Assembly (NCBI GenBank): GCA_017163975.1
Contig: JAFFSR010000221.1
Location: forward strand, 7,006,001 to 7,070,000
Source: Anastatus disparis
Taxonomy: Eukaryota; Arthropoda; Insecta; Hymenoptera; Eupelmidae
DNA: 64,000 nucleotides
Direction: 5' to 3'
Shown here: piece after piece, positions 26,821-38,704 of the stretch
Position numbering within the stretch: position 1 is the first letter of the stretch
How the letters are laid out: each line of letters begins with the position of its first letter
Program-made: the position numbers and the translations under genes
The notes under the pieces: generated by a model
Database searches by the model: none
What the model saw: the letters and a program-made list of their open reading frames with translations, nothing else
What the model was told of the DNA's origin: nothing

Positions 26821-29320
26821 TAAAAAAATCTCGCGTTGTATGCGCTCACCCAGATTTTCTTCCTTTTTTTTTTATATCGACAATTGATTTGTCAATTATT
26901 TCAACTTTTTTTTTTCATTCGTTTCTGTAAAAAAAAAAACAGTCCATCAAATCTAATCTGCAACACAAGTTTTTTTTTTAATGAATATAGGTTTGTATTA
27001 AAGTTATATAATTTGACACATAAGCGTATTGTAAATTCCAAGTTTTTTTAACAAATTTCTCGTGATATATAAACTTTAATTGAACATCGAATATTTAAAC
27101 GAATTGAGAATGCAGAAATAAACAATAATAAAGCAATAAAATAATTGGAAAATATATAAAAGTAACGTTACAGATGTGTAATCAAACTTTTTTCATTACT
27201 AGTTAAAAAAACAAAAGCAATATTAATCGATAAAAAATATCTATAAATATATAAATTTAATATTTTCTCTTTAATCATTTTCTTTTTAATTTATTCAAGT
27301 ATTGTATGACGTAAACTTGTTAAATCGTGAAAGAGTTTTCAATACAATGAATGTTGTTCAATTATCGAATAAAACAAAGTTTAACATTATTTATCTAGAG
27401 CAACGAAAAAGCAAGTGTAGCTAAAACAAACATTCAAATAATGAATTTATGTAGAAATTTGTTCCGATGAAAATTAATTGATCGATATCAAAGTTCTTAA
27501 TGTCGATAAAATACGTAGAAAAAAATACAATAAAGTTGAAACGTTACGTTGAAGCTGATTGAAGTATATACGGTTTTTTTAAATAAAAGAAATTCAATTT
27601 ATTTTTAACGTAAGTAACGAAGCACGTTGAAAGTTTTCTCATACATCAAAACCTTGATTATTAAGTGTCGTTGTAAAATGTTAATTATATATTCTAAAGC
27701 ATGGGTTGTTTTACAACAATTAATTAGACAATAGCCGCAACCTTACCGCAGTCCTCTTTAAACTCATCCCTTCTTCCCCCTTAGAAGTAAATTTATACAA
27801 AATTATGCGTAATTACGATACGAGAAGCGCTATATTAGTATACGAGCTGTTCTGTTATAACGTCTATGTATGTGTTTTCCAAGCTTTGACCGTATTACAA
27901 TACACATATCTATATATTAAACTAGGCCTCCGCTCTTCCTCTCTCCCCTCTCCCCTGCTTGCACAAACTTGACCGATTATTGTTCATGAGGTCACGTGCT
28001 CACTTTGCCACCTAGCACGTACTACAAGTAACTTCCTTCCTGTTTGAAAATGTTAAGCGTCATCGGAAATTCGATGGTTATAGCGTATTTGATTAATGGG
28101 AAATTGTCGTTAGAAGCTCGAGCAGGAACGCGTATAATTAAATTTTCATTTTTTTTTTTTCTTCTACTTCTTTTTTTTTCATTGCTTTTACACTTCTCTG
28201 TTTTTACTTCTCTTTCTCTTCTCTTCCTTGGCAATTTCCTTTCTCTATTTCGATCTCTCTCTCTTTCTTTCTTTCTTTTTTTCTTGCGAAGCATCGACCG
28301 AATCGCCGTTTAACAACCATGAGTGCACTTTGCGTTCCTAACCGTCCAAGTTTTTCATCGTCGAACTTTCGCCATTTTTATACCTTCTCTTCTACCATTC
28401 CTCCCTATTACTAGTTTCTCTCTCACGAGCGTTTATAAAGTTTATCGAGTCGTTTTCCCAAGCAGCGAAACTCTTCAGAAAGAGAGAACGTTGTCGATTA
28501 TACGTGCACGTCTACTTGTACAACATGAATTTTTTTTTTTGTTCACATGTATGTAAACTTGCGCACTCCAATTATGAAAAAAATTTTTTTGGTAGCTACG
28601 GCATAAGTTAATATATAGAAAAAAATTATATGGATACTCGAGATGATAAAAGGGTAATATTTAATTTTATTCGAGATTTAAGCTTCGAGTAAAATAACAA
28701 AGTTTCCATCGAGGCCAATAGTGAAGTTAATGTTTTGATGGTTATTAGAGAATTTTAATTATTATAATGTAATTAAAGAAAATATCTCTTAAGGAGTTTG
28801 ACTTTCTGGATTTCATAGGGTCGGATGCTTTTCGTTTCTCAAGTACAATTGTTCTTAAAGTTCAAGTATTACGAGCGTATTTTAAACGTTCCGTAGCTAT
28901 TACTGCAGTTACGGAAGTTTTAAGTGGCTCTATTGAAATTTTATAAACCCACTTTTCGGGCATTCGAAAACTTCAACCATAATACAATACAAACTTGCTG
29001 AAAATATTATAAATATTATTTTTTTCATTCTTTTGGGAACGTTTTATTTTGCGAAATGTATATGCTTTTCGTTACTGGTATGTACAATGATTTAACTTTT
29101 GCTTGTTTTTGCTTTTTTTTAAAGACATTTTATAGTTTTATGAGAAATATCACACTGCGAGTTTGCAAATGAAAATGGATATATGATATTAAATAAAAAA
29201 TATTTTTTTAAATCTTGTTATTTAACTAGTAAAAAATATTTGTAGGACTTAAATTTAATAAATGTGAGCTATGACTTTCGCTAAATGGAACGAGTAGAAA
29301 ATATCTGTTACATAAAAATA
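26821..29320. other. AT-rich DNA with pyrimidine tract
   Basis: A strongly pyrimidine-rich + strand tract at 28140-28290 produces Lys/Arg-rich frames on the other strand. A mixed-composition patch at 28300-28510 has no recognisable coding content. The remainder is AT-rich and stop-dense. Confidence 0.5.
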
Positions 29321-29428
29321 GGGTGCATGTCCCATTTTCTATGTCTGAATCTAATTTTCTCCTGTACATATATTTTATATGGAGAGCATAGAATTAGATT
29401 AAGACACAGAAAATCCAGACGTACGCCC
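29321..29428. mobile_element. Short MITE-like inverted-repeat element flanked by TA
   Basis: The first about 40 bases, beginning GGGTGCATGTC, pair imperfectly with the last about 40, ending GACGTACGCCC. Shared blocks are ATTTTCT-TGTCT and AATCTAATT. TA dinucleotides flank both ends (29319-29320 and 29429-29430), the target duplication expected of Tc1/mariner-type elements. The arms carry several substitutions and the 108-bp element has no reading frame, so this is an old non-autonomous copy. Confidence 0.62.
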
Positions 29429-30116
29429 TAATAATATTTACGAAATACTATTTATTTTTGTTTTAAATTTAAATAACGTTGTTATATATGTATTCAGTTT
29501 AAATGAAAAAGATTTTAAAAATGCGAAAATGCGTTATTTTATTTTCAGTTAAGCTCCATATTGTAAAATCTATTTGATGTAATTAAAGAGAAAAAATATT
29601 CATATTTTTAGTTAAGGAAGTGTTGGCTTTATGCAGAGTTGCAAAAATAATTAGACCATAAAATTTATTTTAAATTTTTTTCCTTGAACTGGACATTCTT
29701 AACTCATTTTGCACGGCTTGAGTTGGGTTACATTCTAGAATTATGTTTTTGGCTTAATTACATTACCGAGTAATTTAATTAATTTCATTTAATCAAAACG
29801 TTAATTTATTAAGTTTTATATGAATTAACATCTAAATGACACACTTCAATCTAGCACCCGAAAATGATACAGAGGTGCCCATGGAATTTACTGTTTTTAT
29901 AAGCTGATTTAAGAATGAAAAAATTTTCAAAAAGTACTTTTATTTTCATGACTTTGAAATAAACATTTTACAATAGTTTCTATTTTATGTTCATTATAAA
30001 AAATTTGTAATTTTAACACGCACATATTTTCCAGATAATTTACCATATAAAGTTAGAGTTAAATATTGATGAACTAATTTTCAAAAATTTTTAGAAATAA
30101 ATAACCAGAAAATTTT

Positions 30117-30378
30117 TCATAATTCATCTAATCTTGTCCAATTGATAATTTTCATATGAATAAACAAAGTGAAAACAAAGAAGACTGAAAAATTTGGTGG
30201 TTGAATAAGTTCTTTAGCTTTGGTTTTATAAATATTCAACTTCGCATTCCCTTGAAATTTTGTGAACTTTGAAACAAGCGCTCTCTTCTCTGATGGTAGT
30301 TTTGTTCTAACCTTGTCTTGTGGCTTTAGCGGTCTAGTAGGAATGCCACATTCTAATTTCTTGCGCACTGACTACATC
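30117..30378 (-). other. Unrecognised Lys/Pro-rich open frame without an ATG start
   Basis: An open frame of more than 80 codons on the minus strand begins after a stop near 30378. It reads KLECGIPTRPLKPQDKVRTK, then LPSEKRALVSKFTKFQGN, then KTKAKELIQPP, and ends in an AT-rich tail. The composition is more protein-like than most frames here and the local GC is raised. There is no ATG. The upstream AG has a poor pyrimidine tract, so exon status is doubtful; a retroposed fragment or chance frame is possible. No family is recognised. Confidence 0.15.
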
Positions 30379-31723
30379 ATACTAACTACTTCAAGAGAAA
30401 CTACTTATGCATAAATAATTACTACCAATTTGCCAGGACTTTTGTTAACTTTTTTCTTTCTTACGTAAATGATTTCTTAATTGGTTCGTTAATAATTTTG
30501 TACATTAAATACTCTCAAGAATTTGCTTTAAGAAACAATTAAAATTACTGGCTTATATTTATAAATACATATTAAACTAAAGTATTGTAGTTTAATTATG
30601 AATAATAAATAAAAAATAAATATAATATTACATAATGACCAAAAAAGCTCACATTTAATTGTAATGTTTCGTAAATATGTTATGAGACCTAATTTGAATT
30701 CAAATATGTTTAATCAAAATTGAAGTTAAATACTCTTAACAATAATAAAATATCGATTAAAAATACTTTATAAAATTATATATATCGGTAACCTACTAAT
30801 AATACAGACGTTTAATTACTTTTATATTTTTAATCGATCTAATTTTAACTTGAAGCATTGAAAGGTGCACTCATCATAAAAAAACTCACAATTTATTAAT
30901 AACAATATTTAATTTTAAATTTTATACTAATGGAATTTTATAATTAAATTATTATTGTAAAATTATTTTTTGAAACGTCAACCCAATTCAACGTAATTCT
31001 CACTGTCAAAGAAAGAATCATTTAACCTGTCAATGATAAAACGAGCCCTTAATTAAAACTCCACTGTTTGAAATACTCAGAACTATAATGAAATATATCT
31101 AAGTTATATGTCTCTGTACTTTTTTTCTCTCTTTCTCTTCACCTCTTGCTTGCACACACATCCATCGTACTAATCAATCACAGTCTACTTTTAACACCTT
31201 CTCGTTTTCTTTCTTTTGTTCTGTATTCTTTTTTTTTTTTACTCGAATCGTTATAATGATATAGAGGCAACGGTACTTTTTATGCGGAAAAATTCTCTCA
31301 CTTTCGTACATGCCCTTCTCTTCTTCCAATTTTTTCTTTTTTATTCCAGGGCTCATTCTCTCTGAAAAATGGTCGTTTTCTTGCAGCTCGCGGAATCGCT
31401 AGCCGTAAATTAGTTTCTATTCGGATTCTCTTCGTATAAGCTTTTGTATATCTACATAGACATATATACCGTGTACGCATCAAGTCTATAATGTACATAT
31501 ATACGTGTATGAGGTCTGTACGTTGATAGTAGTCACGGAAAAACTTGGTCCATTCGTTGGAGATGGCGCGGTTGTTATCGTAACCCCCTCACTTTCTCTC
31601 TTCCTTTTCATCATTCCCTCTTATAAACGAACGAACGTGCAAACATACGCAGAGAAGAGAAACACTACGCACACGCATCCACACATATGGGAAATTTCAC
31701 GTCAACTCGTCCCATGTATGTAT

Positions 31724-32063
31724 GAGACATTTCCACGTTAATTCCCATAGTCAGAAAATAAAAATAGCAGAAAGTCTGGGAATATGTTTCATTTAGTACC
31801 CAAGATAAGAAAAATTTTAAGTCTAGATTTATAGTTAGGATTGACTATATTTTATATTTTATTTTTATCAAAAATTATTTTATTAAGTTTTTATCAAAAG
31901 TTCATAGTTTTAAGAATTTTGAAATGTTGTATAATCCAAACTTTTGACCCTTCCAACCTAGACCTGTTAAAATTTTTTTAATATTTCGGGCACAAAATAG
32001 AACATGTTTCCAGATTTTCTGTAATTTTGATTTTTCAACTGTGAAGTTGATGTGAAATGTCTC
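31724..32063. mobile_element. Degenerate foldback element of about 340 bp
   Basis: The ends are the perfect inverted 9-mers GAGACATTT and AAATGTCTC. Inside, the left arm (blocks CAGAAAGTCTGG, ATGTTTCATTT and AAAAATTTTAA) aligns to the reverse complement of the right arm over roughly 100 bases, with many substitutions and small gaps. The centre is A+T-rich and non-coding. It is an old MITE or a decayed inverted duplication; the outer limits may be slightly off because the flanks are also partly similar (TATGTAT / GTGTATA). Confidence 0.45.
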
Positions 32064-32425
32064 GTGTATATTTATATAGTTAGGGTTTCAGCGCTTGCAA
32101 AGAGCAGGTCACTGTCCTCACTATATATTGTGTGTGAACGTATACATATACAAGTGCATAAAATGTATATATATATTTATGTTATAGTATGTCGTATTCG
32201 GTAGAATACCCGTGGAGCTAGCTAAATGGGTATTGGGGTGTCATACCACCCTGCTCGTAGCTAAAGTATATTCAATTAGCAATACATTATACAATGTCGT
32301 ATACGACTTTAAAATACTTTATAGTATGGAATATTATTGCATACGCCACACTATATTGAAGTGTATTGGCAAATATTCTACAGTCTTGTTGAAGAACGTT
32401 CGGAGCAAAACACTAAAATATGTTT

Positions 32426-32610
32426 TTAGAAGGGTAGTAGAGTCAGCGCGCTGCTACAAGTAAGACAAAGACAGATAAAGAAGACCGCAGTTAAAAGTAA
32501 GCTATAGTTCTCCGTCGGCGTCGTTCGGTCGTTTCCGTAATTCGTCGTCGGCTCTCTCTCTGTCGCATAGGCAGAAGTATACCGGCACCGCTCAGTTCTT
32601 TGTGCGCATT
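32426..32610 (-). CDS. Unrecognised minus-strand open segment with a hydrophobic C-terminus (possible exon)
   Basis: On the minus strand an acceptor-like TTCTATTTATTTCAAG precedes 32610. The frame opens in phase 1 (AA, then TGC GCA CAA) and runs 61 codons to TAA at 32426-32428. The peptide is hydrophilic at first (CAQRTERCRYTSAYATER, then EPTTNYGNDRTTPTEN) and ends YSLLLTAVFFICLCLTCSS followed by ALTLLPF, so it looks like a GPI-type signal. The region is GC-raised. It could equally be a fortuitous frame opposite a regulatory island. No homologue is recognised and no other exon of such a gene is secure. Confidence 0.18.
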
Positions 32611-32740
32611 CTTGAAATAAATAGAATTTCAAATTCTTCAATTAAATAGTCTGAAAATTTATATTTTATTATAATGTTTTTTTATTTGTATTTAATCTTT
32701 TTATAGTCCCTCATACGACCTACGATAACATAAAATCATC

Positions 32741-32897
32741 TACCCAACTTGGGCTAACGAAGGATACATATGATCTCGACTAATGTTTTATAGCTTGAAC
32801 AGCAGTCAGTCTCGGGCTAAAGCCCTCGACCGACTACTGCTCAAGCTAAAAACATTAGTCTCGCTCATATAAATCCTTCGTACGCCCAAGTTGGGTA
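32741..32897. mobile_element. 157-bp foldback MITE with TACCCAAC ends
   Basis: The left end TACCCAACTTGGGC and right end GCCCAAGTTGGGTA are exact inverted repeats. Pairing continues through ACGAAGGAT, GACTAATGTTTT and TAGCTTGA-CAG to the centre near GGGCTAAAGCCC, so almost the whole element folds back. TA at both tips fits a Tc1/mariner-type TA target duplication. Moderate divergence between the arms suggests an intermediate age. It is non-coding and sits inside the GC-raised island at 32.4-33.25 kb. Confidence 0.72.
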
Positions 32898-33069
32898 TAT
32901 AACTAATATATGATATGTATATGTGCAATAGTGCGGACAGTACTATGTACGAGCCGATAGTAATTTTGATCGAAATTCTCTTGGCATATTGCGGCCCAAA
33001 GTTTCTGGCTGTAAGCCGATCTCGTGGGCTCTCGAATTGCGCGAAATCTATGCTCTCTTTCTCTGTCAT
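32806..33069 (-). other. Minus-strand open frame in a GC-raised island, partly inside a MITE
   Basis: An ATG-initiated frame of 87 codons starts MTEKESIDFAQFESPRDR, with balanced composition, and has one hydrophobic segment (ITIGSYIVLSALLHIY) near residues 36-51. The last 30 or so codons run through the foldback element at 32741-32897, so the true end, if it is coding at all, lies elsewhere. It is not a recognised family. Confidence 0.12.
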
Positions 33070-33511
33070 TCCATATTGCTCTCCCTTTACTCTATCTCGC
33101 TCTCTCTCTCTCTATCCCTTTTTCACTTCGTGTTTGCTTTTGGCGGCTTCCTACGCTCACTGTCTGTATTTCATTACATCGAGCGGAAACGTGATGGTTT
33201 CATGTTGAGTTGCGGAAAAAATGAAAACGATGTAGCCAATGTTTAATTCTTGCATAAATTTTTTTTATTTGTTTTTCTTTTTTATACATACGTGATATTT
33301 ACGTTTCACTACTGATCAATTCGCTGTAAAAATTTTTAATTTTTTATATACATTCTGCGGTTTTAATATTACCGCTTGTGTTTGCAATTTTTAAAAAAGT
33401 GAATATTTATATGCGTAATTATAATCGTACGAATAAATAATTATCAGACAAACAAGTTCATCGCGAAAAAATCAGAAGAATATTGTTTTGCAGTATCTCC
33501 AAAAAATTTAG

Positions 33512-33605
33512 ACCGACGGAGATTTAAACCCGTGACCCTCGAATTATTATTGTTTCTCGAACTAAAGTAGTTCAAGCGTCAGACTGGTAAATCAACGACT
33601 TCGTA
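33512..33605 (-). repeat. tRNA-like remnant (tRNA pseudogene or SINE head)
   Basis: Read on the minus strand, CACGGGTTTAAATCTCCGTC looks like a T arm (box B GGTTTAAATC, ACGG/CCGT stem). It is preceded by CAGTCTGACGC, like the anticodon region of many tRNAs, and by a small GAACT/AGTTC stem. The D arm and acceptor are not convincing, so this is not a functional tRNA gene. A tRNA-derived SINE fragment is likeliest. Confidence 0.35.
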
Positions 33606-33865
33606 ATAAAATATTTTTTATTGATGAATTTGACAGTACTAGAGCTTCGACAAAAATAAATTTTTAAGAAATTAATAACTCTCATACAAAAATAATTTTT
33701 AGAATATCTATAAGTAATTATTAATAATTGTTAATAACTTTTAATAACTATCATTAACTATGAGAATTGAGAAATTAGTAAAAGTTATTTACAGTTATTG
33801 TAAAAATACAGTTATTATAAACTTATTGTTGAAAAATTAATAATTATATATAGTATCGAGAGAAA

Positions 33866-34470
33866 CGAAAAAATATTTAATTATTCCCTTATTTATATAA
33901 AATGTCTGATCAAATCTTGATTTTTTTCTCTTGCAATTTTTATTGTTTGTTTTCTCACATTTCCATTAGTTTTCTTAAATCAATTTTTTTTAGTTTTTTC
34001 ACTAAATGTAAAAATTAATAATAATTTCGTTTTGTTAATTGTTTACGAGTTCATGGGTATCCTTCTTTTTGTTATATATATTTAAAATAATACGGTTAAC
34101 GATATTATAAGCAAAAAGAACTCCTACGAAATAATTTATAGAATCTGATCATAAAACATTTTTCATCCTTTGATTGTTAAGAAATTTGTGAAGATATACA
34201 AAATTTAAACTAAATCAATTAAGTTTGTACTGAAAAAATCGAAATAAAATTTAATTATGCTATTATTTGTTTTAAATGTCTGACAAAACATTGATTTTTT
34301 CACTTATTTTTGCAATTTTCATCGTTTGTTTCCTAACATTTCCTTTTATTATTCTTTACTCATTTTCTTCTTTCATTTTTATATTTTACTAAATGTAAGA
34401 ATTAATAAAAATTCTGTACATTTTCCTGTATTTTCGTTTTTGATACGGGACTCCTTTTATATACATTTAT
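33866..34470 (+). repeat. Pair of old direct repeats, offset 374 bp
   Basis: Blocks starting CGAAA at 33866 and 34240 share, in order, TTTAATTAT, AAATGTCTGA, TTGATTTTTT, TGCAATTTT, CGTTTGTTT/TTGTTTGTTT, ACATTTCC and ACTAAATGTAA-AATTAATAA. The offset is constant at 374 bases over the left half, and each copy is about 220 bp. It looks like an old segmental duplication or two copies of one repeat in the same orientation. It is non-coding and AT-rich. Confidence 0.55.
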
Positions 34471-37400
34471 TTATTCTTCTGTGTTTTAAGAAAAGAAAAC
34501 TCAAGAATGAATTTCAAATTTAATAAACACCAAACATTTCCTCAATAATGTTTTTGCTTTCGTATCCTTTTAATCAACAATAATTATAATCTACGTTAGT
34601 TGACATTCTCATTCATTATTTAATCCTGAATTGAAGAAAAAGACTAATGAATAAGCGAGCAATCTCAGAAACTTCAATGGAATGTCGATTAGTCCCGCCT
34701 GCGCTGCGTGTTTTGCTCTATCTAACTCTCTCTCTTACTTTTTTTTCTCTATTCGTGTACTCGAGAGGTAAACGATAAAATCAAACTCAGTAGTGAGAAC
34801 GCTATTAAATTCCAAAGAAAAGTACTCGACACAAAAAAAAAGGAAGAGAAAAAGGAAGGAAAGTAGAAAAGTTGTTCATTTTGTCATAGCACGAACTCTC
34901 GCAGATGTCAAAGCACTTGAAAATCTCTTCATTAAAATGCTCTTTTAATATATTTTTTTAATCGATTTCACTTTATACTTTGCGATTAAAAAAAATATAT
35001 CCACTTGAAACAAAATTTTATACAGAAAGTTATTAAATAGTCTTTAATGATTTTCTGTTTACTTTTGAAGTTATGATACTGTTTATCTGATAAAATACTT
35101 TTTTTTGTAATTTAAAAATTATCTTTATTTTCATTTCAACTTTCAGTTTAAATTGATTATATGATAAAGTTGTAAAGTTAACATTATAACATTTTATTCC
35201 TCATATACATTCTGTGAGAGTTGTTAATTAGGTTATAATTTTGACATTTAAAAAGACTATAATAATATTTGAATATCTCTTGTATTTTTACAAATTTTTA
35301 TTTATTCAACTTCAAAAAACTAGAAATTTTTTACTCCAAGTTCTTATGATGTGCATTGCACTTGGTTACCTATATTGATCCTTTCGCCTTTATGTATTCA
35401 GCAATACTAGAGAACGACAAACATTTTCTCTTTGACGCCAATGTTGCCACTAAACCCGAAAACACTCTCTCTTGTATTCTCTTTCTCTCTCGCGTTTAAA
35501 GCAAACTTTTCAATCTGAAATTTAGATCACTTTTCATTCATTTCCTAAAATTAGTGTATTCAAAATTTTCTCTAAAAAATCTTTAGCTTTGACCCTTGCA
35601 CAGAACCGATAACACGTTCACACTAACATATGTAATATTGGATTTCAAACTGAAAATACAAGTCCTGAATATCTATAGCTTATGCGTATTATATGGACAT
35701 ACATCAAAAGCTTTATGTTTATCTAAAGATCTGATCGTTATACAAGGAAAAATAAGATGTTAAATAAGGGAGCATGAGAGAATCTTGATGTCCGATATAA
35801 ACAGCCTCTTGATCGTTGACGTGTAAACTAATATGACAAACTTAAAAAGCCAAAAAGCACTCTCCTTCTCTCTCTGTCTTCTTTTCTTCTTTAACGCGTA
35901 AATCGAAAAAACATCTTTAAGCTTTACGTATAGTTGAATAGCAATTTTCCCCATCCCTTTTCATTTCCTTTAACGCTCCTTTCTTTTTCTCTTCCTTTTG
36001 AAAAATAAAAAGCTCACGAAATTTTGTCGACTGCTTATACTCAAATAGAAGAAAGTTTCTTTTGATGACGCGGCTTGTAAGTTCGCGCGAATGTTTTTCA
36101 CTTTTATTTGGTGCGACACGTTCGTGGTCTTGTGAACTTACTCATACATGGAAAAGGAAAAAAAGAACGAAAGAAAAGGGAAGACTAAAGTTGAAAGAGA
36201 TTAACCATATATTTCTATGTTCTCAACTATAACCATTATTTTTCCAAATGAAATATGTTCGAAGTTAAATGTATTGCGTTTTAATATCGGTTTAGTGACG
36301 AAAAATCGATTAGTCTTGTAATTACAATAATTTGATGTAGTAAAAGCAATCTATTACAAAGATAATCAAACATTCTTATTGATAATCATCCATCTTTTTA
36401 TGTAAATATAACTTATCAGGAGGGAAAGAAAAATTGATGAAGTTTTCCAAATATAGAAAATGACTTTCAAATCATTTGTTTTCGTCAAGCTATTAATAAA
36501 AAAAAATTCTCTTTTCGAATAATCAATACATGTTTGTATTCCTCCAACTACGTCAGACATATGTTCATACGTATACATTTATTTTTTCCATATTGACAAA
36601 AAATAACAATTATATTTTACTCCGAGTATAAGTAGCAAAATGATACATATTTTATTTGAAAATAAAAATAAAGATGATGTTTACTGGCTCACTTGAAAAA
36701 CTCTTCAAGTTGAGTGTGCTCGAAGACTGAAGTTTCGATAGTAGAATATAAGTAGGTTAAAGTATGGACTTTTGCAAAAATACCTTTATATATATATAAA
36801 AATATTTTAGTTTGGAATACCATATGAAAATTTTTCAAATCTTTTTCGGTTAAAAAGCTCTGAAATATGTTTTATACACTTCAAATTTTTTAATTTAAAA
36901 ATATAACTATAAAAAAGGTATGTAAAAGTGTGTGTACATGTAATATTAACTTAAAAAAATTTTTTCTTAAATTTTCTGTACCTTACCTGCATAATAAGAC
37001 CTTAATTTTTATAATTATTAAAAATGTGAGAATTTCTATTTTACAATGGATCCGATAGCCTTCGATCGCAGAGCTATCATATTAACTTTGAAAGCTTTTA
37101 TATGAAAAAAGCTTTTAAAAATTATATTTTTATATTATATTTTAAAAGGGGGATTATATTAATACATTTTGTGAAATAAAAATTTCATCATAAATGTATT
37201 TAAAATGAAGCGTATTGTTCATGAAATAACTACGGTACATTACATTTGTGAACAAATTTCCTATACTCGAAATTTTAGTTCAATTGCTGAGCAAAACTGA
37301 CGAGAAAAAAATTATTCTATAAAAAAAATAATTTTATCATTTTGATATCGAATTTTTTAAATCGAATCTCGATTATTTATGCATTTAGCATAATCAATCA

Positions 37401-38430
37401 TTTACAACTGTAAAATATATAATTTCGATAATAATTGTATATTGGTATTTACCAAAGCATACTATTACTTGAATGGTATAATACAACGACCGCTAATATT
37501 TACTCGAAAATTTTGTAATGCCACACTAAGTAGTAGTAGAGCGGCATATGTATATTTCAATGTGAAATGCGTGTCGTTGTTGGAAATATTACCAAATCAA
37601 ATTTGATTCTCATTCCTCTTTCCTCTCACTCTTTCTCCCTTGCTTTCTCGTTATACTCTGTTTTGCCGCATTGATGATTTATGAGAATAGTAGTACACTA
37701 AATGTTAGAACGATTGAAATTGATCGGTTTAAACTAGTTTCGCCGTGTATGCAACTCGCGCGCTGCGCTTTATAAGCTTGTTTATACACGTGAATGCATA
37801 TACTTCCTGCCACAATGGTACTTTCTAATTTATTAATTACATTCAATAAGGAAATTCATAACATTGCATTATACATTTTTTTTAATACAATTTTTTTTTC
37901 CATTAGTTGTACAATAAATGGAGTGATTTATCAACTGTAATTTTAAAAATTTTCCAACTAAATAATAAATTTTGTGATACTATATTGAACTAGTATCTTA
38001 AATATACCAGAGGAAATCATGTCAATTAGATTTAGAAATGAATAATAGTTTCTAGTCAAAGTAGAATAAATCGATTTTAATCAGACATTCATACGACATA
38101 TTTATAAATATACACTTAAATCTTATCTATTCAAATTCTTACATTTATAATATTAATTTATTTTGATTAATTTTACATTGGGCTATGCGCGTGGGTCTGC
38201 CGAGGTGCGCGCGCACGTATACGTATACGAGGATTCACTATTAAAGATTTTGTCACTTAATATTCTATTTAGATTCAAGCTTTAGAATTATATTTTTAAA
38301 CTTGATTAAACTCTTTCTATTATTAAATTTCATCATTATTTCTAAATATTGCTTCAAAGTTTATTCAGTATTTAAATATAAATATAATTAAATATTGAAT
38401 AATTCAATGTTAACATTACACCGAAAGAGA
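34471..38430. other. AT-rich intron-like DNA
   Basis: CT-rich patches lie at 34725-34750 and 35465-35500. An 8-bp inverted repeat GTAAGTTC/GAACTTAC spans about 36074-36141. Short GC-rich spots lie at 37740-37780 and 38180-38230 (GTGCGCGCGCAC). No exon is supported. Confidence 0.45.
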
Positions 38431-38492
38431 CTATTGCTTTGGCTAGTTGATACGAGTGTACCTCGGGCTATCGACAAGTTAAGCAATAATAG
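38431..38492 (+). ncRNA. Small imperfect hairpin, pre-miRNA-sized (unproven)
   Basis: The segment starting CTATTGCTTTGGCTAGTTGAT pairs with the segment ending ATCGACAAGTTAAGCAATAATAG through three or four small bulges, with an inner CGAG/CTCG step. The length of about 62 bases and the bulged stem resemble an insect pre-miRNA, but the sequence matches no miRNA I recognise. Either strand could be the transcribed one. It may instead be part of a decayed transposon together with the hairpins at 38533-38610 and 38755-38792. Confidence 0.18.
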
Positions 38493-38704
38493 GAAGCGTT
38501 GTGTACTTGCATAGGTGACTATTCAAATACATCACGCTCGTCTTGCCTTGTTTGGTTGTTTGGTGTAATGGTCGCTAGAATAGGTTATACTAATTTGACA
38601 ACGAGCGTGGAAGATATGATAATGTTTATTTTTTTTCCGACAAAAATATAATTTACACTAATTTATCAATAGCAGGTATATTTAAGAATCGGTTGTTGTT
38701 AGGA

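Larger units (their letters stand above)
32430..33245. promoter_or_regulatory. GC-raised island, possible promoter or conserved non-coding element
   Basis: The block 32470-32610 is rich in CG dinucleotides (GTCGGCGTCGTTCGGTCG, CGTCGTCGG), followed by the MITE at 32741-32897 and then a further GC-raised stretch with a CT repeat near 33092-33112. It stands out strongly from the AT-rich flanks. TCAGT-type initiator matches occur but no TATA pairing is convincing. Its strand and function are unknown. Confidence 0.22.

Noticed and set aside
28022..28313. Lys/Arg-rich minus frame and its plus-strand Phe/Leu/Ser counterpart
   Set aside because: Both are translations of one pyrimidine-rich tract.
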